The notes: generated by a model from the sequence alone, not told the origin. A DNA stretch of 64,000 nucleotides from GCA-2737725 sp965229355 (GCA_965229355.1 OZ245869.1:248001-312000), one strand, 5' to 3'. Shown: positions 36,560 through 45,097, counted from the first letter of the stretch. Translations and numbers: made by a program.

Positions 36560-37387
36560 TCACGCGGGGTTACGGGCGCTTTGCTTCCGACGAATAGAGC
36601 GAAAGCGCATCATGCGCAGTTCGTAGGCAATGCGCTTGCTGTCGATGGCTGGCGGCAACAGCAGTATGGGCTGTTTGAGTTTCTGCACCACAGGCTTTTT
36701 ACGGGGGGCCACGTTGCCCCTCACTTTATTCGCCAGAACAATCGCATTACGAAACGGCCCTGCCTGATCAATCAAGCGCACATGCCATTGGTTACGCTGG
36801 AATGTTAGCGCCAGAATATCAGCGGTTTGGTCTTTGCGGCCATCTAGGCAAACGTTCATATATAAAGTCCCGCTCGGGCGCAGACAGCGTTTGGCCGTTT
36901 GACAAAAGGCATCATCGGTAAATTGCGGCGGAATGGTCTCGCCCACGAAGGCATCTATAATGACCGCATCAAACTTCGCTTTGGTGCTGCGCATGAACTT
37001 CAGGCCATCTGCCGTCACGCACTTTACAGACTTCGGCATTCCGAAGTGCGCTTTGGCCAAAACAAATGCGGCTTTATCAATATCCACCACCGTCATGCGC
37101 ACGCCTGCACGCGTCAACATCGTGGCCAACGTGCCGCCCGCGCAACCAATCATCAGCGCGGTCTTGGGGTTGGTTTGCATCACCAAGTGAAACAATGCGT
37201 GAATGTATGAATCCAAACTCACGCCGTTTGCATCTGTCGCAGTTTGGTTGCCGCCCTTCTGAGCATACAACAACGCCCCCGTGCGGGTGTTGCGCACCAA
37301 ACGGACCGTGCCGACTTTTGAAGCGTGAGTTGTGGCTTTGCGTGGATTAGGCGATGGAGAACCTGAGGCCCGCGATGTCGCGCTCAT
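36560..37387 (-). CDS. spermidine-synthase-like SAM-dependent methyltransferase fold protein
   Basis: Rossmann-fold protein with the polyamine-synthase-type nucleotide motif ALMIGCAGGTLATML, acidic ribose-binding VVDID, and FDAVIIDAF at the catalytic loop. It lacks the two-domain N-terminal barrel of true SpeE, so spermidine synthesis is uncertain and methyl transfer is possible. Both ends are basic, the tail being MRFRSIRRKQSARNP, which suggests nucleic acid or membrane contacts. Its ATG overlaps the stop of the upstream monooxygenase-like gene (ATGA), so the two are coupled. Confidence 0.75.
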   Translation of the reverse strand: MSATSRASGSPSPNPRKATTHASKVGTVRLVRNTRTGALLYAQKGGNQTATDANGVSLDSYIHALFHLVMQTNPKTALMIGCAGGTLATMLTRAGVRMTVVDIDKAAFVLAKAHFGMPKSVKCVTADGLKFMRSTKAKFDAVIIDAFVGETIPPQFTDDAFCQTAKRCLRPSGTLYMNVCLDGRKDQTADILALTFQRNQWHVRLIDQAGPFRNAIVLANKVRGNVAPRKKPVVQKLKQPILLLPPAIDSKRIAYELRMMRFRSIRRKQSARNPA

Positions 37388-37686
37388 GATCCCATCGTGC
37401 CTAATTTCTCTTCATACAGGGTTAGCGCATTGCACTCACGGTCTAGCGCCTGATAGGCAGCATTGGCTTGGGGGTTGAATGCGACGAAGTCTTCCGCCGA
37501 CCGCCAATGATCATGCGTGACAAAAACGTTGTACTTTTCTTTTGCCGTGTCACGTAACAGATCCGTGCCGACATACCCTGGCGCAGTGCGAAATAAATTG
37601 GCCCAACTGCCATTCGCCCCGTAATGATTCTCGAATACAGGGATAGCGTCAGGCTTCACAGTGAATCGCCAGATGATGGTGTACAT
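37384..37686 (-). CDS. antibiotic-biosynthesis-monooxygenase (ABM) domain protein
   Basis: Small dimeric alpha+beta-barrel protein of 100 residues: YTIIWRFTVKPDAIPVFENHYG is the ABM opening, and FVTHDHWRSAEDF matches the strand-helix that follows. Members range from heme-degrading or quinol monooxygenases to proteins of unknown role. No conserved catalytic set can be assigned. It overlaps the methyltransferase-like gene by 4 nt. Confidence 0.75.
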   Translation of the reverse strand: MYTIIWRFTVKPDAIPVFENHYGANGSWANLFRTAPGYVGTDLLRDTAKEKYNVFVTHDHWRSAEDFVAFNPQANAAYQALDRECNALTLYEEKLGTMGS

Positions 37687-37718
37687 AAATAAAGGGCCCC
37701 ATTGCTGAGGCCCTTTAT
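37687..37718 (-). terminator. terminator behind the DUF2189 gene
   Basis: A 10-bp stem ATAAAGGGCC paired with GGCCCTTTAT, loop of 10 nt, followed on the minus strand by TTTATG. It separates the DUF2189 gene from the ABM gene downstream; the T-run is short and leads straight into the ABM start codon. Confidence 0.7.
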
Positions 37719-37764
37719 ATCGTGCGGTGACGTGGCGTCTAGTTAGCCTTGTGGATACGTGCCT

Positions 37765-38571
37765 CTAAACGACCAGCTTGCGATACAGGTGCCACGTCGC
37801 ATGGCCCAAAATCGGGATCACAACCGCAAGGCCCGCGAAGAACGGAATAGCGCCCGCCAGCAGCATCACCACAACGATCAAGCCCCACACACCCATGGTG
37901 ACAGGGTTTTCCTTCACCGCATTAACGGATGTATGCACCGCCGAGCCCATGCCGACATCGCGGTCGAGCAGCATGGGGAACGAGATGGTGCCCACACACA
38001 GCGAGATGACAGCGAACGCGAGCCCGACGATGTTACCGAGAATAATCATCGTCCAGCCTTCGCTGGTGAACAGCAGTTGCTTGAAGAACTCAGCCATCGA
38101 GTTGGGGGCTGTGGGCACGCTGCGCCACTCATCACCCATCGTGAGGCCGTAGATCGTCATGGCGGTCGCGAGCCAGAACAAGAACAGCGCCACCATCATG
38201 AAGCCGAGCATCAGGATGTCTTTGATGGAGGGCGAGTTGAAAAAGTTGTAGCCGGTCATCAGGCCGTACTCGAGGCCCTTCTCGCGCCTGCGGCTGACTT
38301 CACATAAGGCAATCGTGACGAATGGGCCGATCAATACCGCGCCCGAGACAAACGGAAAAACCAGCGGTAGGTAATCGTAATTCGCGACGACCATAAGGCC
38401 CAAGAAACTCGCAAGCAGATACACACCCGCTGCGAAGGGGGCCAGCGTGGGTTTATCTTTGAAGTCTTCGATGCCCTTGGTGAGAGCGTCCATCAGATCA
38501 TGCAGTGAGATTTTGCGGACGGCAGCAGGCTGGGTTGCAGCACCTGTGCCAAGGGTCGCGGTGGTTGCCAT
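37765..38571 (-). CDS. DUF2189 integral membrane protein
   Basis: Polytopic membrane protein of 268 residues with about six TM helices and the DUF2189 features LMDALTKGIEDFKDKP near the N-terminus, FPMLLDRDVGMGSAVHTSV and a final HATWHLYRKLV. Family members often lie near cytochrome c oxidase genes and are of unknown function; here no oxidase gene adjoins, although SCO/PCuAC are 15 kb away. GGGAGG lies about 8 nt before the ATG, and a GTTCACGTGAAC palindrome is just upstream. Confidence 0.85.
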   Translation of the reverse strand: MATTATLGTGAATQPAAVRKISLHDLMDALTKGIEDFKDKPTLAPFAAGVYLLASFLGLMVVANYDYLPLVFPFVSGAVLIGPFVTIALCEVSRRREKGLEYGLMTGYNFFNSPSIKDILMLGFMMVALFLFWLATAMTIYGLTMGDEWRSVPTAPNSMAEFFKQLLFTSEGWTMIILGNIVGLAFAVISLCVGTISFPMLLDRDVGMGSAVHTSVNAVKENPVTMGVWGLIVVVMLLAGAIPFFAGLAVVIPILGHATWHLYRKLVV

Positions 38572-38876
38572 GGTTTGGCCTCCCTGAACGGTTCACGTGA
38601 ACAAACGCGAAGCAAATCAAAGGCAGCGAACAAACAAACGAACAAAACCAACTTGAAGCGAGAGGAACAGCATACGCCGATTTTGGCCTCAGGCAATTGC
38701 GAGCGAAGGGCTTAAAACTGCGGCCGAATTCCGCGTGCAACGCACAAAACCCCCTCGTTTTGGGTAAACCTCCGGGCACACGTCATGCAACGCTTGCTGA
38801 TCACAAAGCGTACCTGACGCTTGCTTGGCCAACGTGATTAAGCAAGGCTAGTTATGGAGATAAAGGCAGGGGTGTT
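38572..38876. other. 305 bp divergent intergenic region with palindromes and repeats
   Basis: Holds the perfect 12-bp palindrome GTTCACGTGAAC (38591-38602) next to the DUF2189 start, and near the other gene a direct repeat ACGCTTGCT (38800-38808, 38817-38825) merging into an inverted repeat CTTGCTT (38820-38826) and AAGCAAG (38840-38846). No coding frame or RNA gene is recognised between them. Confidence 0.5.
38591..38602. promoter_or_regulatory. GTTCACGTGAAC palindrome, candidate operator
   Basis: A perfect 12-bp palindrome 20 bp ahead of the DUF2189 start codon, overlapping the expected transcription start. The binding factor is unknown. Confidence 0.4.
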
Positions 38877-39602
38877 ATGGCGGTTTCTTTAAGCGTTATT
38901 CCGAACGCGCGATCAGAACGGAATTTCTTTGTCGGCATGGCGTTGTTGATTGCGGCCACGGTCGTGGGCGGGTTTGCGCAGTTTGCCTTGCGCAACATGG
39001 TGATATTACCGGCCCCGTTATTGGTACATGCACATGGCGTAATTTTTCTCTGCTGGTTGGGCGTGTTTGTGGCCCAAAGCGTGCTCATTCAGCAGGGGGC
39101 GGTGTCATTGCATCGCCGCTTGGGGTGGATCGCATTAACGCTCGCCTTATTAATGGTACTGGTGGGCACGCTGACGGCGCTGAACAGCGTGCGCGCTGAG
39201 CGCGTGCCGCCCTTCTTCACGCCACCGATTTTCTTGGCGCTGAGTTTCATGGAACTCGCAACATTCATCGGGTTGGTGTTCGCAGGTATTGCCACGCGCA
39301 CGCAAACCGATTGGCACCGCCGTTTGATGTTGGGTGCGATGATCGCCGTGATGGGCCCAGGCTGGGGGCGTATTTTACCCATGCCGCTCTTGGGTGAGTT
39401 CGGAGGGTTAGCCGTGCTGGGCATGCAGATGTTGTATCTTAGCCTTGGGCCGGTCTTCGATATCTATAATCGCGGCAAAATTCACCCGGCCTATTACGTG
39501 TGTATCGCAGCCTTGCTGGTGCAAAGCTTCGGCACGCCGCTGTTAGCGGCCACGCAACCAATTATTGATCTGGCGGCAAGCTTAGGCCCCGTAAAGCCTT
39601 AG
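38877..39602 (+). CDS. polytopic membrane protein with conserved histidines, unknown family
   Basis: I do not recognise the family with certainty. The 241 residues hold about seven hydrophobic helices. Histidines fall at helix ends in patterns like LVHAHGVIF, SLHRRLGW and TDWHRRLML, which resembles heme-b or DUF2306-like membrane proteins and could bind heme, but this is inference. AGGGG precedes the ATG. It converges with msrP and overlaps its stop by 4 nt (TTAG shared). Confidence 0.7.
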   Translation: MAVSLSVIPNARSERNFFVGMALLIAATVVGGFAQFALRNMVILPAPLLVHAHGVIFLCWLGVFVAQSVLIQQGAVSLHRRLGWIALTLALLMVLVGTLTALNSVRAERVPPFFTPPIFLALSFMELATFIGLVFAGIATRTQTDWHRRLMLGAMIAVMGPGWGRILPMPLLGEFGGLAVLGMQMLYLSLGPVFDIYNRGKIHPAYYVCIAALLVQSFGTPLLAATQPIIDLAASLGPVKP

Positions 39603-40576
39603 AAGTTCCGCTTCAAATCAAGGTCAGTGTATAGCCCTGCGACTTCCTCTTCGTAGCCATTGAACATCAACGTCTCACGTTTCAGGAAGTCGCCGATGCG
39701 ACGTTCAGACGCTTGGCTCCAACGCGGATGATCGACCTTCGGGTTCACATTGGCGTAAAAGCCGTATTCGTTGGCGGCTAACTTCTGCCAGGTGTTCATC
39801 GGCTGCTTGTCGGTGAACGTGATCTTCACAATCGATTTGCCGTTTTTGAAGCCATATTTCCAGGGCGCCATCAATCGAATGGGCGCACCGTTCTGGTTGG
39901 GTAGCGCTTCGCCGTAAAGACCTGTGGCTAAAATCGCCAGCGGGTTCATGGCTTCATCAATGCGCAAACCTTCCACGTACCACGCCCAGGGCGCTGTGAA
40001 CTTATTCCTCAAGCCCGGCATTTCATCGGGGCGCGCGACACTTTCAAACACGATGTACTTGGCACTGCCTTGCGGCTCGAAGCGTTTCACCACATCGGCT
40101 AGCGAAATACCAATCCACGGGATGACCATCGACCACGCCTCCACACAACGGAAGCGATACACGCGCTCTTCCAATTGATGCGGCTTTAAGAAGGCATCGA
40201 GATCAAACGTGCCGCCTTTGTTGCACATGCCATCAACCGTAATGGTCCACGGCAGCGGCTTGAATTTTCCCGAAGTCTCGGCCGGGTCGCTTTTATCCAT
40301 GCCGAATTCGTAGTAGTTGTTATACGTCGTCACCGCTTCGTAGGGCGTCAGCGCGTCTTTCGCGCCCAACTTGCTGTAGCCTTCTTTGACATTCGCAATG
40401 GCCGTATTTTTGCCAGGGCCTTTTTGCAAGGCGGCTTGGGCGGGCTTTAAACCCAACAATGCCGAACCGGCGATAAGTCCGGTTCCAGCAATCAGTTTGC
40501 GACGATTGAGAAACACGCTTTGCGGCGTGATCTCGTGCGAGCGGACATCGGACTTTTTAGCAAAACGGATCAGCAT
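39599..40576 (-). CDS. msrP: protein-methionine-sulfoxide reductase catalytic subunit MsrP
   Basis: Periplasmic molybdopterin enzyme that reduces free- or protein-bound methionine sulfoxide. The Tat leader is NRRKLIAGTGLIAGSALLG. The sulfite-oxidase-fold domain has the Mo-ligand Cys in YRFRCVEAWSMVIPW and the cofactor region GAPIRLMAPWKYGFKNGKSIV. The length of 325 is normal. I use the ATG at 40576, which has GGGAGG about 8 nt upstream. In most genomes msrQ follows directly; here it is 12 kb away at 26865. Confidence 0.94.
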   Translation of the reverse strand: MLIRFAKKSDVRSHEITPQSVFLNRRKLIAGTGLIAGSALLGLKPAQAALQKGPGKNTAIANVKEGYSKLGAKDALTPYEAVTTYNNYYEFGMDKSDPAETSGKFKPLPWTITVDGMCNKGGTFDLDAFLKPHQLEERVYRFRCVEAWSMVIPWIGISLADVVKRFEPQGSAKYIVFESVARPDEMPGLRNKFTAPWAWYVEGLRIDEAMNPLAILATGLYGEALPNQNGAPIRLMAPWKYGFKNGKSIVKITFTDKQPMNTWQKLAANEYGFYANVNPKVDHPRWSQASERRIGDFLKRETLMFNGYEEEVAGLYTDLDLKRNF

Positions 40577-40725
40577 GGTGGGCCTCCCTCTTTCTCTCAT
40601 CTTAATACGGATTTGGCCGTGAAGGCGATCAATCCTGCATGACGAAATGGTCAGCCAAGCCTTGCCCCGTTGCGGCCTTAGGCCGATTTCAGCAAGGATC
40701 GCGCCATTCTATTGGGGAGAAGACC

Positions 40726-41211
40726 ATGACCGACCGCCGCGACGTTTTGACCGCTTTAGGCTTTGGCGCTGTTGCAGCCTTGGCTGCTACTACAGCCAAC
40801 GCCACTGACGCCTCTGAATCACGCAAAGATAACGCCGCGCAGGAAAAGAAGCTGATCGCTTTCGTAAGTGAGTTTTGTGCGGCCTGGAGCACAAAGGACG
40901 TGGAAAAGCTGATCCCGTACCTCTCGGCTGATATCGAGTACCACATGTTTGAAGGCGCCCCGCCGATTAAAGGACACGATCAAATCCGCGAGCGCTTGAA
41001 AAATTTTATGGCCGGACAGAAGGAAATTAAGTGGGACATTTCCCGCAGCTTCGCCGTCGGCGACGTAGTGCTGAACGAACGGATTGATCACTTTATTCAA
41101 CCGGATGGCTCGCCCAAGCCCAGCAACCACTTCCATGTGGCCGGAGTCTTTTTGGTACGAGATGGGAAAATTTCGTACTGGAAAGATTACAATATGCCCA
41201 AGGCGGCTTAA
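40726..41211 (+). CDS. exported limonene-epoxide-hydrolase/NTF2-like protein
   Basis: A SnoaL/limonene-1,2-epoxide-hydrolase-like fold of about 160 residues. A Tat-like leader (TDRRDVLTALGFGAVAALAA) precedes it. In the domain, VLNERIDHF and ISYWKDYN correspond to strands that hold the Arg and Asp residues of the epoxide-hydrolase site, so catalysis is possible. GGGGAG lies ahead of the ATG at 40726; the frame extends upstream without one. The gene is divergent from msrP and ends at a good terminator. Substrate unknown. Confidence 0.8.
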   Translation: MTDRRDVLTALGFGAVAALAATTANATDASESRKDNAAQEKKLIAFVSEFCAAWSTKDVEKLIPYLSADIEYHMFEGAPPIKGHDQIRERLKNFMAGQKEIKWDISRSFAVGDVVLNERIDHFIQPDGSPKPSNHFHVAGVFLVRDGKISYWKDYNMPKAA

Positions 41212-41260
41212 CCGGTGGAATGTTAATACGCACATTCAACTTTTCCTGGAAAACCAGGCG

Positions 41261-41286
41261 AAAAGGCGGCGAAAGCCGCCTTTTTT
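41261..41286 (+). terminator. rho-independent terminator with GAAA tetraloop
   Basis: A 10-bp stem AAAAGGCGGC with GCCGCCTTTT closed by a GAAA tetraloop and followed by T residues ends the epoxide-hydrolase-like gene. Confidence 0.93.
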
Positions 41287-41427
41287 CGTTTACCCATTCC
41301 CCGTTCCATTCACTCCTTGTGAACCATTTTACGGCATGAAGGATCATTAAACCCCGCGAGAAGGTTTTGCGCATTTCTGGGTTAGGCGAGACATGGCCCG
41401 GCAAGCAGCAGTTCCCCCGGAGAGAGA

Positions 41428-42426
41428 ATGACACCGACGACCGATCCTTCAGCCGCCCACGGCCCCAAGCAATTTCAAGCAGATGCCCTGCGAGTCCTCC
41501 TGTTCGAGGACAGTGCCATGGACGCCGCACTGGTTAAAAAGTTCTTACAGACGGCAGGCGTTCGCCTGACCAACATTTTCCACACCGACACCATCCCGTC
41601 GGCGCTGCAAGTGTTGGCGCGTGAGAACATCGACCTGTGCCTGACCGATTATTATTTACGCCCGCACACAGGTTTTGACCTGATGGACGAAGTGCGCCGC
41701 TTCGACTTCAACGTGCCATTCATCATGCTGACAGGCATGGATGACCGCGCGGTTGACGAAGGCGCGTTGGAACGCGGTGCATACGATTTCCTGGTGAAAG
41801 GCGAATTGACGGTTGAAGGCCTGGAGCGGTCGATTCGCTACACGTTGACCCGCCACGACCGCGAAACCGTCCTGACCAAAGCAGCCACCTGCGACAGCTT
41901 AACCGGCTTGATGAACCGCGCTGCGTTTGTGGATCGTTTAACGCAGATGATCGATGATGCCCGCGTGCGTGCCGATAACGTGGCACTGCTTCACATCAAT
42001 CTGAACGGTATCAAACACATTAACGAAAGCTGCAGCCATAAAGTCGGCGACGATGTGCTGAAAGCTGTTGCGCAAAAGTTGAACGACGCGCGCCGTCCGT
42101 CGGACTTTGTCGCCCGCTTGGGCGGTGACGACTTCGCGTTCATCATCACCGACTTCTTGCTGCCGAAGCATGCCATTGAGATCTCGCGTAAAATGATTGC
42201 GGCCACAACCGGGCACATCACTGCGCGAGACGGCGATCATCACATGATTGTCGCTGGCGGCTTGGTGGCTGAAACCATTCGCCGCACCAGCCCGCCGACG
42301 CCTGAGTTGGTGGAGCGAATCATGCTGTTGGCCAGCCGTGCGATGTTCGAAGCCAAGACGCGCACACGCATGAAAACTGATTCCGATCTGGTCATGGGCC
42401 GCCTCGGCCATGATCGAGTAAACTAA
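41428..42426 (+). CDS. response regulator with GGDDF diguanylate cyclase domain
   Basis: A receiver domain (about residues 20-140) with acidic pair FEDS, phospho-acceptor Asp in CLTDYYLRP, Thr/Gly in MLTGMD and Lys in LVKGEL is joined to a GGDEF domain (150-310). The active motif is GGDDF rather than GGDEF, a change that can preserve or reduce activity, and the inhibitory site RPSD lies five residues ahead. The metal-binding DLDxFK region reads HINLNGIKHIN, lacking the first Asp, so activity is in doubt. GGAGAGAG precedes the ATG. A cognate histidine kinase is not adjacent. Confidence 0.88.
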   Translation: MTPTTDPSAAHGPKQFQADALRVLLFEDSAMDAALVKKFLQTAGVRLTNIFHTDTIPSALQVLARENIDLCLTDYYLRPHTGFDLMDEVRRFDFNVPFIMLTGMDDRAVDEGALERGAYDFLVKGELTVEGLERSIRYTLTRHDRETVLTKAATCDSLTGLMNRAAFVDRLTQMIDDARVRADNVALLHINLNGIKHINESCSHKVGDDVLKAVAQKLNDARRPSDFVARLGGDDFAFIITDFLLPKHAIEISRKMIAATTGHITARDGDHHMIVAGGLVAETIRRTSPPTPELVERIMLLASRAMFEAKTRTRMKTDSDLVMGRLGHDRVN

Positions 42427-42483
42427 GCCCGCGTGAATTAAGTTTCTCAGCGCCTTCACACGTTTTTACAAAGCGAAACCAGA

Positions 42484-42502
42484 GTTCGTGGTTAACACGA
42501 AC
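42484..42502. repeat. inverted repeat GTTCGTG-N5-CACGAAC
   Basis: Seven-base arms around GTTAA lie between the GGDDF regulator and the membrane GGDEF-like gene. No T-run follows, so it is more like an operator than a terminator. A second imperfect inverted repeat (CGAGTAAAAA and TTTTTGACTCG, 42571-42597) lies just before the downstream start. Confidence 0.45.
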
Positions 42503-42611
42503 GCGCGCAACCATAAGCAGTCAGATACCGCAAACGGGCGACGTGAGAACCCGTTAACCCTTTGTTGTTTCGAGTAAAAACCCGAATTTTTGACTCGGCA
42601 ATTCGAAGCAA

Positions 42612-43916
42612 ATGGGTATGGTGCCGGAAAAGATCCTATTCATAGGACTACTATTCTGGACCGGGTGGCTCGCCGTGTTTCGCATTGTCCGTTTTCGCCG
42701 CGACAAAGAAGCGGCCTATGAAGTGCAGCAATATCGCCGCATCGAAGATGCGCAGCGCTGGCTGCTGCTTGGCGGCGGTGTGGCTTACGCATGTCTCGGC
42801 CTGTGGCTCGGTGCAGGCATATACAAAACCACGCACGGCCTAACCAACTCCTCTGTCGCATTATTATTGGCAACGGTCGTGATGTGGGGCCTGACGTTCA
42901 CAGCATTTGTGCGCGAACGCATGGAGCTTGTGCCCATTGTTGTGGCGCTGGTGTTCGGCTGGTTCCATGTGTTCCTCGTGGCCTTTGTGCCAGAAAGTGG
43001 CGCGCTGAAATCAGCGCTGCTGTTTGGCTCACTCGCAGCACTCACCACGCTGATGTCGCCATTAGTGCAAACTGCCATCGCATCCATGATCGCAGCAGGT
43101 TTGATGTCGATGGTGGGCTTTGGCGTTGTATTCCCGCTTCAAGGGATCGACATCAGCTTCCTGCAGGCCATGGGCGCGACAATCCCCACGTTCTTGTTTG
43201 TCGCGGGCTTTGCCCAGACGCTGGAACATACCCGCCGCGAAGCATTTTCCTACAAACACGAACTGTCACGCCGCGCGACCACTGACGAAATTTCCGGCGT
43301 GTCGAACCGCGCGCACATCCATCAAAGCGCGCAAAATGAATTTGGGCGCGCACGTCGCTATAAAGAGCCGCTGTCGATGGTGATGATCGAAATCGACGAG
43401 TTCGATACGATTTTAGATAAAGCCGGACCGATTGCGTTAGACACCCTCATCCAAGTGTTTGCAGGCTATTGCATTGTTGTGATGCGCAACTGCGATAGCT
43501 TTGGCCGCTTAAGCCGCAATCGCTTTCTAGCGATCCTGCCGGAAACACCAATCAAAGGCGCCAAAGTATTGGCCGAGCGCATGTGCCGCGACTTAGCAGC
43601 GCTGGATGTTTTGACGGACGACGGGAAGCTGAATTTCACAGCCAGCATCGGTATCGCAGATGCGGACACCACCGACAAATGGAGTGGTGATTTGTTGCGC
43701 CGCTGCGCACAAGCCGTGGACGATGCCATCGAACGTGGACGCAACACATTTGTGGCCGCTATTCCGCCACCACAGCAACAAGACAACGACGCGCAGCCTA
43801 TAGCCAACATCGTCCCCAACATGATGATGCCATCAGCTCCGCAGGAATTGTTAGAGCCCGAAGGCCCAGACCAGGCGATGAACGGTATGGGGCCAGGATT
43901 TAGAGCCGCTGGCTAA
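42612..43916 (+). CDS. membrane protein with degenerate GGDEF domain keeping the I-site
   Basis: About six to seven TM helices in the first 210 residues are followed by a GGDEF-like domain (about 225-385). The signature is SRNRF where GGDEF should be, so cyclase activity should be lost. The allosteric site RNCD is retained exactly five residues ahead, as in c-di-GMP-binding inactive cyclases. The C-terminal 45 residues are Pro/Gln/Met-rich and look disordered. The neighbour upstream is a receiver-GGDDF protein, suggesting a shared pathway. The stop overlaps the converging TPR-methyltransferase stop by 4 nt. Confidence 0.85.
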   Translation: MGMVPEKILFIGLLFWTGWLAVFRIVRFRRDKEAAYEVQQYRRIEDAQRWLLLGGGVAYACLGLWLGAGIYKTTHGLTNSSVALLLATVVMWGLTFTAFVRERMELVPIVVALVFGWFHVFLVAFVPESGALKSALLFGSLAALTTLMSPLVQTAIASMIAAGLMSMVGFGVVFPLQGIDISFLQAMGATIPTFLFVAGFAQTLEHTRREAFSYKHELSRRATTDEISGVSNRAHIHQSAQNEFGRARRYKEPLSMVMIEIDEFDTILDKAGPIALDTLIQVFAGYCIVVMRNCDSFGRLSRNRFLAILPETPIKGAKVLAERMCRDLAALDVLTDDGKLNFTASIGIADADTTDKWSGDLLRRCAQAVDDAIERGRNTFVAAIPPPQQQDNDAQPIANIVPNMMMPSAPQELLEPEGPDQAMNGMGPGFRAAG

Positions 43917-45097
43917 CGCTTTAAAATAAAGTACAGCCCCTCTTCCGTTGCGCCTTTGTGTTTACGCAACGGGGCATGGCGTTCAGTGACAATCTTAAAG
44001 TTATAGCGCGCGACCAGCGCCACGAGATCATCGCGATTGTGCGCATAACGCCCACTGACCTCTAATTTAAAATTTGGATGCGATGTAGTTTCGACTGTAA
44101 ATGCCAGCACGCCGCCCTGGTGAAGTTTTGCGTGCGCCAGTTCAAACAGCTTGGACACATCACCGATATAAATCAGCACATCCGTTGCCGCGATCAGATC
44201 AAACGCATCTTGTGTCTGACTTAAGTAATGCTCAGCTTCGTACTTATGAACCTCGGCATAAGTGCCCCTGGCCCAGGCAGCTTCGACCATGCGCTGCGAC
44301 AGATCAACGCCAACCAGTTTCGCGTTGGGCGCAACGGCATGGAATGCCGCGCCAAACAACCCTGTGCCGCAGCCCAGATCGAGCACACGGGAGATGTCGC
44401 GCAAAGAACAAGCTGATTTTATAAAATCAGTCAGCATTTGCGGCGCGACATATTCCAGCCGGTCCACCAAGTGCTTTTCAAAGCGGGCGGCATAATCGTC
44501 GAAGAAGTTTTCAACGTAGCGCCAATCAGGGTGAGCAGGCGTTTCACCCTTAGCCGCCACCAGCAAATGGCGCGTCGCGGTATTGGCTGGATTTATGGCG
44601 AGAGCTTTTTCCAAACACATGATGGCTTGCGGCAGATCGCCCAGCGACGTGTGAATATTGGCAAGGCCTGCCCAGGCTAATTCAAGATCAGGATGCTGTG
44701 CGACTAACGCTTCAAAGTAAGGCTGCGCTTCACGCGGGCGTCCCTGGTCGACCAATACCGCGGCCAAGTTTTGCTGCGCATCCAGATTAGACGGGTTCAA
44801 CTCCACCACGCGCCGGAAGGGCACTTCGGCATCAGCGGCAAAGCCCTGCTGATACAGCACAACACCCAAACGAAAGTGAATGTTCGCCGCCATCGGCTCT
44901 AAGGTTGCAGCACACTGCAAGGCCGATGTGGCCAACCCCAATTCGCCCACTTGCGTGGCGCAAAGCCCGAGCAACGCCCACGCACGTACTTCGGCTGGAT
45001 GTGTCGTGACAATCTCACGATACGCCTCAATGGCGGGCCACCATTGCGACGTTTCATGCAGGCTTTGGGCTTTCGCGTAGATCTCGTTTAAATCCAT
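43913..45097 (-). CDS. TPR-repeat class I SAM-dependent methyltransferase
   Basis: The N-terminal 170 residues are tetratricopeptide repeats (for example PAEVRAWALLGLCATQVGELGLATSALQ style units in four to five copies), a protein-binding solenoid. The C-terminal half is a Rossmann methyltransferase with motif I VLDLGCGTGLFGAAF, motif II VGVDLSQRM and an acidic ATDVLIYIGD post-I segment. Similar TPR-methyltransferases of alphaproteobacteria are annotated as COG4976-type proteins with no proven substrate. The length of 394 is typical of that group. A DUF4440-like gene lies just upstream, 10 nt away. Confidence 0.85.
   Translation of the reverse strand: MDLNEIYAKAQSLHETSQWWPAIEAYREIVTTHPAEVRAWALLGLCATQVGELGLATSALQCAATLEPMAANIHFRLGVVLYQQGFAADAEVPFRRVVELNPSNLDAQQNLAAVLVDQGRPREAQPYFEALVAQHPDLELAWAGLANIHTSLGDLPQAIMCLEKALAINPANTATRHLLVAAKGETPAHPDWRYVENFFDDYAARFEKHLVDRLEYVAPQMLTDFIKSACSLRDISRVLDLGCGTGLFGAAFHAVAPNAKLVGVDLSQRMVEAAWARGTYAEVHKYEAEHYLSQTQDAFDLIAATDVLIYIGDVSKLFELAHAKLHQGGVLAFTVETTSHPNFKLEVSGRYAHNRDDLVALVARYNFKIVTERHAPLRKHKGATEEGLYFILKR

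Noticed and set aside
39599..40576. Sulfite oxidase subunit as an alternative call for MsrP
   Set aside because: The Tat leader, conserved YRFRCVEAWSM segment and an msrQ gene in the same window favour MsrP.
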